A DNA stretch of 64,000 bases from Sphingomonadales bacterium (GTDB lineage: Bacteria; Pseudomonadota; Alphaproteobacteria; Sphingomonadales; Sphingomonadaceae): NCBI GenBank assembly GCA_025352685.1, contig JANXSN010000079.1:50827-114826 (forward strand), read 5' to 3'. The notes under the pieces were generated by a model. It was not told the origin of the DNA and ran no database searches. It saw nothing but the letters and a program-made list of their open reading frames with translations. The position numbers and the translations under genes are program-made. This document shows, piece by piece, positions 61,882 to 64,000 of this stretch; position 1 is the stretch's first letter, and every line of letters starts with the position of its first letter.

Positions 61882-63132
61882 CTATGTCTTGTCCGCAACG
61901 GTAACCGACCGACCACCGATCAAATCAGCGAATGCTTTAAAGTTTGCGTCATTGGGCAATCGCTTCCAAAGCGCGCTTCCGGGAAGATTGACTTGCAGCG
62001 TCACAGATTCGCCGAGCTCTTTTACGCGCCGCTGAACATAGGGCACGGCGAGACCGACCTTGCCTGCGAAGTTGCCCCAGTGACGTGGCTCGATCTCATC
62101 GAGCGTTGCCTTGCCCGCGATTTTCATAGCGAACTTTGGTGAGAGATCGGGATATACTACGGTCGAGAGCAGGTCATAAAGCGGCGCCAGCACAATCGAG
62201 CCGTCGCGGTGAAGCAGGCTAAAATTCTTAGCGTGGGCGTCGGAATTGCCGATAATGAGGTTGAAGATCGCCGCATCGAGCAGTTTCAATATGTCACGCG
62301 CCGGTCGCGTGGCACCTCGGCGCAACAGCCCAAAGCTGTCGGCAAATGTCGGCCCGCCTTCGCTGGCATATTTGCGCTGTGACGGGATGCCGAGCGCCTG
62401 CGCGAAGTCCTCCTGATGAAGGCGCTTCAAGTGTCCGGTTGCATCGCGGGTTCGATCATAGCGTTCGATGAGCAGAAACGACCGCCCTTCGACCATCCGC
62501 ATTTCGACAGGTGCGACATCAAGACCGATCACTGCCGCGAGCGTCATGCAGAAGAACTCGTTTTCCGTGGTTCCTTCAAACCGGGCAATTGGCGGTTTCA
62601 GGATATGGCTTGTCGGCTGGCCCGGAGCCGGGAGCGCGACTTCGCCATCGATGACCAGCACCGGCAGCTTCGATTGCGCGCCCGCGAGCGAAAGGCGCAA
62701 GCCGCCTTCGCCCGCTAGCATCGGTCTGATCGGGAGGCGGTCGAGAAGCTGCAACAGGTGCGCGTCGTCGAGCAGATCGGGCGGCGCAGTGCTAGGTGAC
62801 AACGGTTTCTGGCCTGCGGGGAGCAAGGTCAGAGCGCCAGCGACTTCGCCGCCCAGATGCTCAAGCAGGCGGAACTCGTTTTCTGCCGATACACCGAGTG
62901 CACGAGCGATCGCGATACGCTGGCCTTCTTCAGGTAAAATGCCGCCAAAGAATGGCTGGCATTCGCGTCGCCCAAATGGTTCGCGGCGCTTTGGCAATGA
63001 AAAGGAGAGAGCCGGAGCAGCGGGTTCGGACAGCCACTCGGGATCGTAAGCGAATTGCATGTCGCCGTTCGAATCAAGACCGAGTGAGCCGGTAACGCGG
63101 CCATCCCACCAAACCGCGAGTTCGCCGCTCAT
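61882..63132 (-). CDS. hipA: HipA-family toxin kinase
   Basis: A 416-residue serine/threonine kinase toxin; characterised HipA phosphorylates glutamyl-tRNA synthetase and induces persistence. An N-terminal HipA domain (ELAVWWDGRVTGSLGLD, GGILPEEGQR) is followed by the kinase core: the Gly-rich/autophosphorylation loop SLAGAQSK (148-155), HILKPPI with the ATP-binding Lys179, the catalytic Asp298 in IIGNSDAHAKN and the metal-binding Asp in APLYDLLST. All key residues are present, so it should be active. ATG 63132 overlaps the hipB stop. The gene ends 133 bp from an IS6 remnant. Confidence 0.93.
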   Translation of the reverse strand: MSGELAVWWDGRVTGSLGLDSNGDMQFAYDPEWLSEPAAPALSFSLPKRREPFGRRECQPFFGGILPEEGQRIAIARALGVSAENEFRLLEHLGGEVAGALTLLPAGQKPLSPSTAPPDLLDDAHLLQLLDRLPIRPMLAGEGGLRLSLAGAQSKLPVLVIDGEVALPAPGQPTSHILKPPIARFEGTTENEFFCMTLAAVIGLDVAPVEMRMVEGRSFLLIERYDRTRDATGHLKRLHQEDFAQALGIPSQRKYASEGGPTFADSFGLLRRGATRPARDILKLLDAAIFNLIIGNSDAHAKNFSLLHRDGSIVLAPLYDLLSTVVYPDLSPKFAMKIAGKATLDEIEPRHWGNFAGKVGLAVPYVQRRVKELGESVTLQVNLPGSALWKRLPNDANFKAFADLIGGRSVTVADKT

Positions 63133-63341
63133 CGTGTCGATACTGGGGGAATTATCGTCATTCCCAAGCCCAGCGTGCGAAGCACCTGCAAAGCCTTTTC
63201 AAGCTGCACTGTCGGTTTGCCGGCTTCCAGATCAATGATAAAGCGCACACCGACGCCGCTGGCAGCGGCAAGTTCGTCTTGCCGCAGCCGTTGCGCTTTG
63301 CGCTCGCGGCGAACCGCTTGGCCAAGAGAATTGCTATCCAT
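63129..63341 (-). CDS. hipB: HipB-family antitoxin, HTH DNA-binding protein
   Basis: A 70-residue Xre-type helix-turn-helix protein (LGQAVRRERKAQRLRQDELA, ASGVGVRFIIDLEAGKPTVQ, ALQVLRTLGLGMTII) that neutralises HipA and represses the operon. The ATG at 63341 is used; a TTG at 63383 with AGGAAG before it would add 14 residues and place the first operator inside the gene. The stop overlaps hipA by 4 bp. Three matching palindromes upstream are its probable binding sites. Confidence 0.88.
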   Translation of the reverse strand: MDSNSLGQAVRRERKAQRLRQDELAAASGVGVRFIIDLEAGKPTVQLEKALQVLRTLGLGMTIIPPVSTR

Positions 63342-63342
63342 A

Positions 63343-63454
63343 TTACCGATCGGGAAGATATGGCCTTCTACCGAGCATTGCAACGAAAAACTTCCTGATC
63401 GGTAAGTTTTGATCCACGTAACGGTTTGTGCGGTGAAACATTCCCGTTAGGGAA
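63343..63454. promoter_or_regulatory. Three palindromic operators upstream of hipBA
   Basis: Three 14-bp imperfect palindromes: TTACCGATCGGGAA (63343-63356), TTCCTGATCGGTAA (63392-63405) and TTCCCGTTAGGGAA (63441-63454). Their centres are exactly 49 bp apart. They share the pattern TTMCYG-N2-MRGKAA. HipB proteins bind several spaced palindromes before their operon, so these are the likely HipB sites. Confidence 0.65.
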
Positions 63455-63700
63455 GTGCGTAGTCAATCCTAGGTATAACAACCTTATTCAATTGAGATAG
63501 AAAAGCGACGCCTGCGGGCGAACCCGCACCGCGCCCTATTTCTCAATCCCGTCTGCGCGGGCTCGCTCCACCGAGCCGCCTTTGGCGTCTCGGCCTGTCG
63601 GTGACGATCGCTGGCGCAAGGCCGGCCTCTTCGGCCTACTGGTGATGAGCGGGATTTTCTAAGGCCGCACTCTTTCCCGCTGCGCTCTTGAGGGTGCGGA
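63455..63700. other. Intergenic sequence between hipB operators and the IS6 end
   Basis: About 245 bp, no gene recognised. It is GC-rich with several short inverted segments (e.g. CTGCGGGCGAACCCGC near 63510) and resembles non-coding plasmid-type sequence; no function can be assigned. Confidence 0.3.
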
Positions 63701-64000
63701 GGGTGCTGTCAGTCTAATCGCAACTCGTCTCCGTTTGGCGCACGAGGGCCGAAAGTGGCCAACCTCAGGCGGCAAGCGAGTGCCACTCGGCCAGCGCAGC
63801 CGAGCGTCGGATCTTGTAAGTTTCACGAGCGACGAGGTGACGCTCCGAGTTAAAATGATTGTGAAACGAGGCGTGGACGGAAACGAATTTTTGTAACGTC
63901 GATGTACGACGAAATCGCAGCATTGCCCGCTCTTGTCGTCGGAATGGCAGGTGAGAATTTTCGGCCTGGTTGTTCTTCCATTGGCCCATTTCGCGGCTGG
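63701..64000 (-). mobile_element. IS6-family insertion element, right part, running off the window
   Basis: Begins with the terminal repeat GGGTGCTGTCAGTCTAA at 63701 and contains the 3' end of a transposase gene. The rest lies beyond 64000. It has the same orientation as the IS6 remnant at 61.5-61.7 kb, so the two elements bracket hipBA. Confidence 0.7.
63765..64000 (-). CDS. IS6-family transposase, C-terminal part
   Basis: Frame open to the window edge; about 78 residues are visible. The segments GQWKNNQAENSHLPFRRQER, AMLRFRRTSTLQKFVSVHAS, FHNHFNSERHL and RRSAALAEWHSL are the typical C-terminus of IS6-family DDE transposases, including the final Glu region (NNQAENSH). The 5' part is outside the window. 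It catalyses replicative transposition of the element; no defect is seen in the visible part. Confidence 0.88.
   Translation of the reverse strand, partial: SREMGQWKNNQAENSHLPFRRQERAMLRFRRTSTLQKFVSVHASFHNHFNSERHLVARETYKIRRSAALAEWHSLAA

Noticed and set aside
1..64000. CRISPR arrays, tRNA or rRNA genes
   Set aside because: No regular spacer-repeat pattern, no tRNA cloverleaf and no rRNA sequence was noticed on reading either strand.

Overview
This window is high-GC bacterial chromosome. The gene families present (RNase E with a long acidic/Arg tail, a TonB-dependent receptor next to a TPR-sulfotransferase, Spinster-type MFS, CnrYXH-like sigma control, frequent ATGA-coupled genes and TTG/GTG starts) point to an alphaproteobacterium, most likely Sphingomonadales. 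No rRNA, tRNA or CRISPR array was seen.

Left part, about 1-10.3 kb: core genes. These are the 5' part of a class A penicillin-binding protein gene, a periplasmic amidase, rne, a BepA-like M48 metalloprotease with TPRs, a DsbA-like thioredoxin, a secreted RidA-like protein, a decayed flavin amine-oxidase gene and a FucP/GluP-type sugar transporter. About 1 kb of sequence with no intact gene follows.

Catabolic block, 11.4-31 kb: a LysR gene sits between two transcription units. On the minus strand, in the same direction as lysR, are a transketolase/AceE-like enzyme, glpK and glpD, all coupled by ATGA overlaps. On the plus strand lies a tightly coupled run of eleven genes: a GbcA-type Rieske demethylase, a Cys/Met-type PLP enzyme, an opine-oxidase/HcnB-like flavoprotein, a D-amino-acid-oxidase-like flavoprotein, soxBDAG sarcosine oxidase, an MFS transporter, purU and a DUF3089 hydrolase. 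Together they read as a pathway that strips methyl groups from a quaternary or N-methylated amine, passes C1 units to tetrahydrofolate and disposes of formyl-THF. A convergent TonB receptor and TPR-sulfotransferase follow, then a bacteriophytochrome kinase.

Accessory block, 38.5-46 kb: a broken copy of a His/Gln-rich secreted protein, an AbiE-type toxin-antitoxin pair, an unrecognised small gene, a beta-propeller protein preceded by a tiny overlapping ORF, remnants of chrA and of an MFS metal transporter, and two more members of the His/Gln-rich family, one of them frameshifted.

Copper island, 46-54.8 kb: copC, copAB, an ECF sigma factor with CnrX-like and CnrY-like regulators, then copC-copD and a Cu P-type ATPase. 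Three promoters here share the motif GAGGG-N15-GCGTAT, so the sigma factor probably controls itself and both copper operons.

Right part, 55-64 kb: truncated GNAT, IS630, Fic and NRAMP remnants; a COG4705 membrane protein and a PepSY protein divergent from a two-component system; then a hipBA pair lying between two IS6-family elements, with three palindromic operators spaced exactly 49 bp apart.
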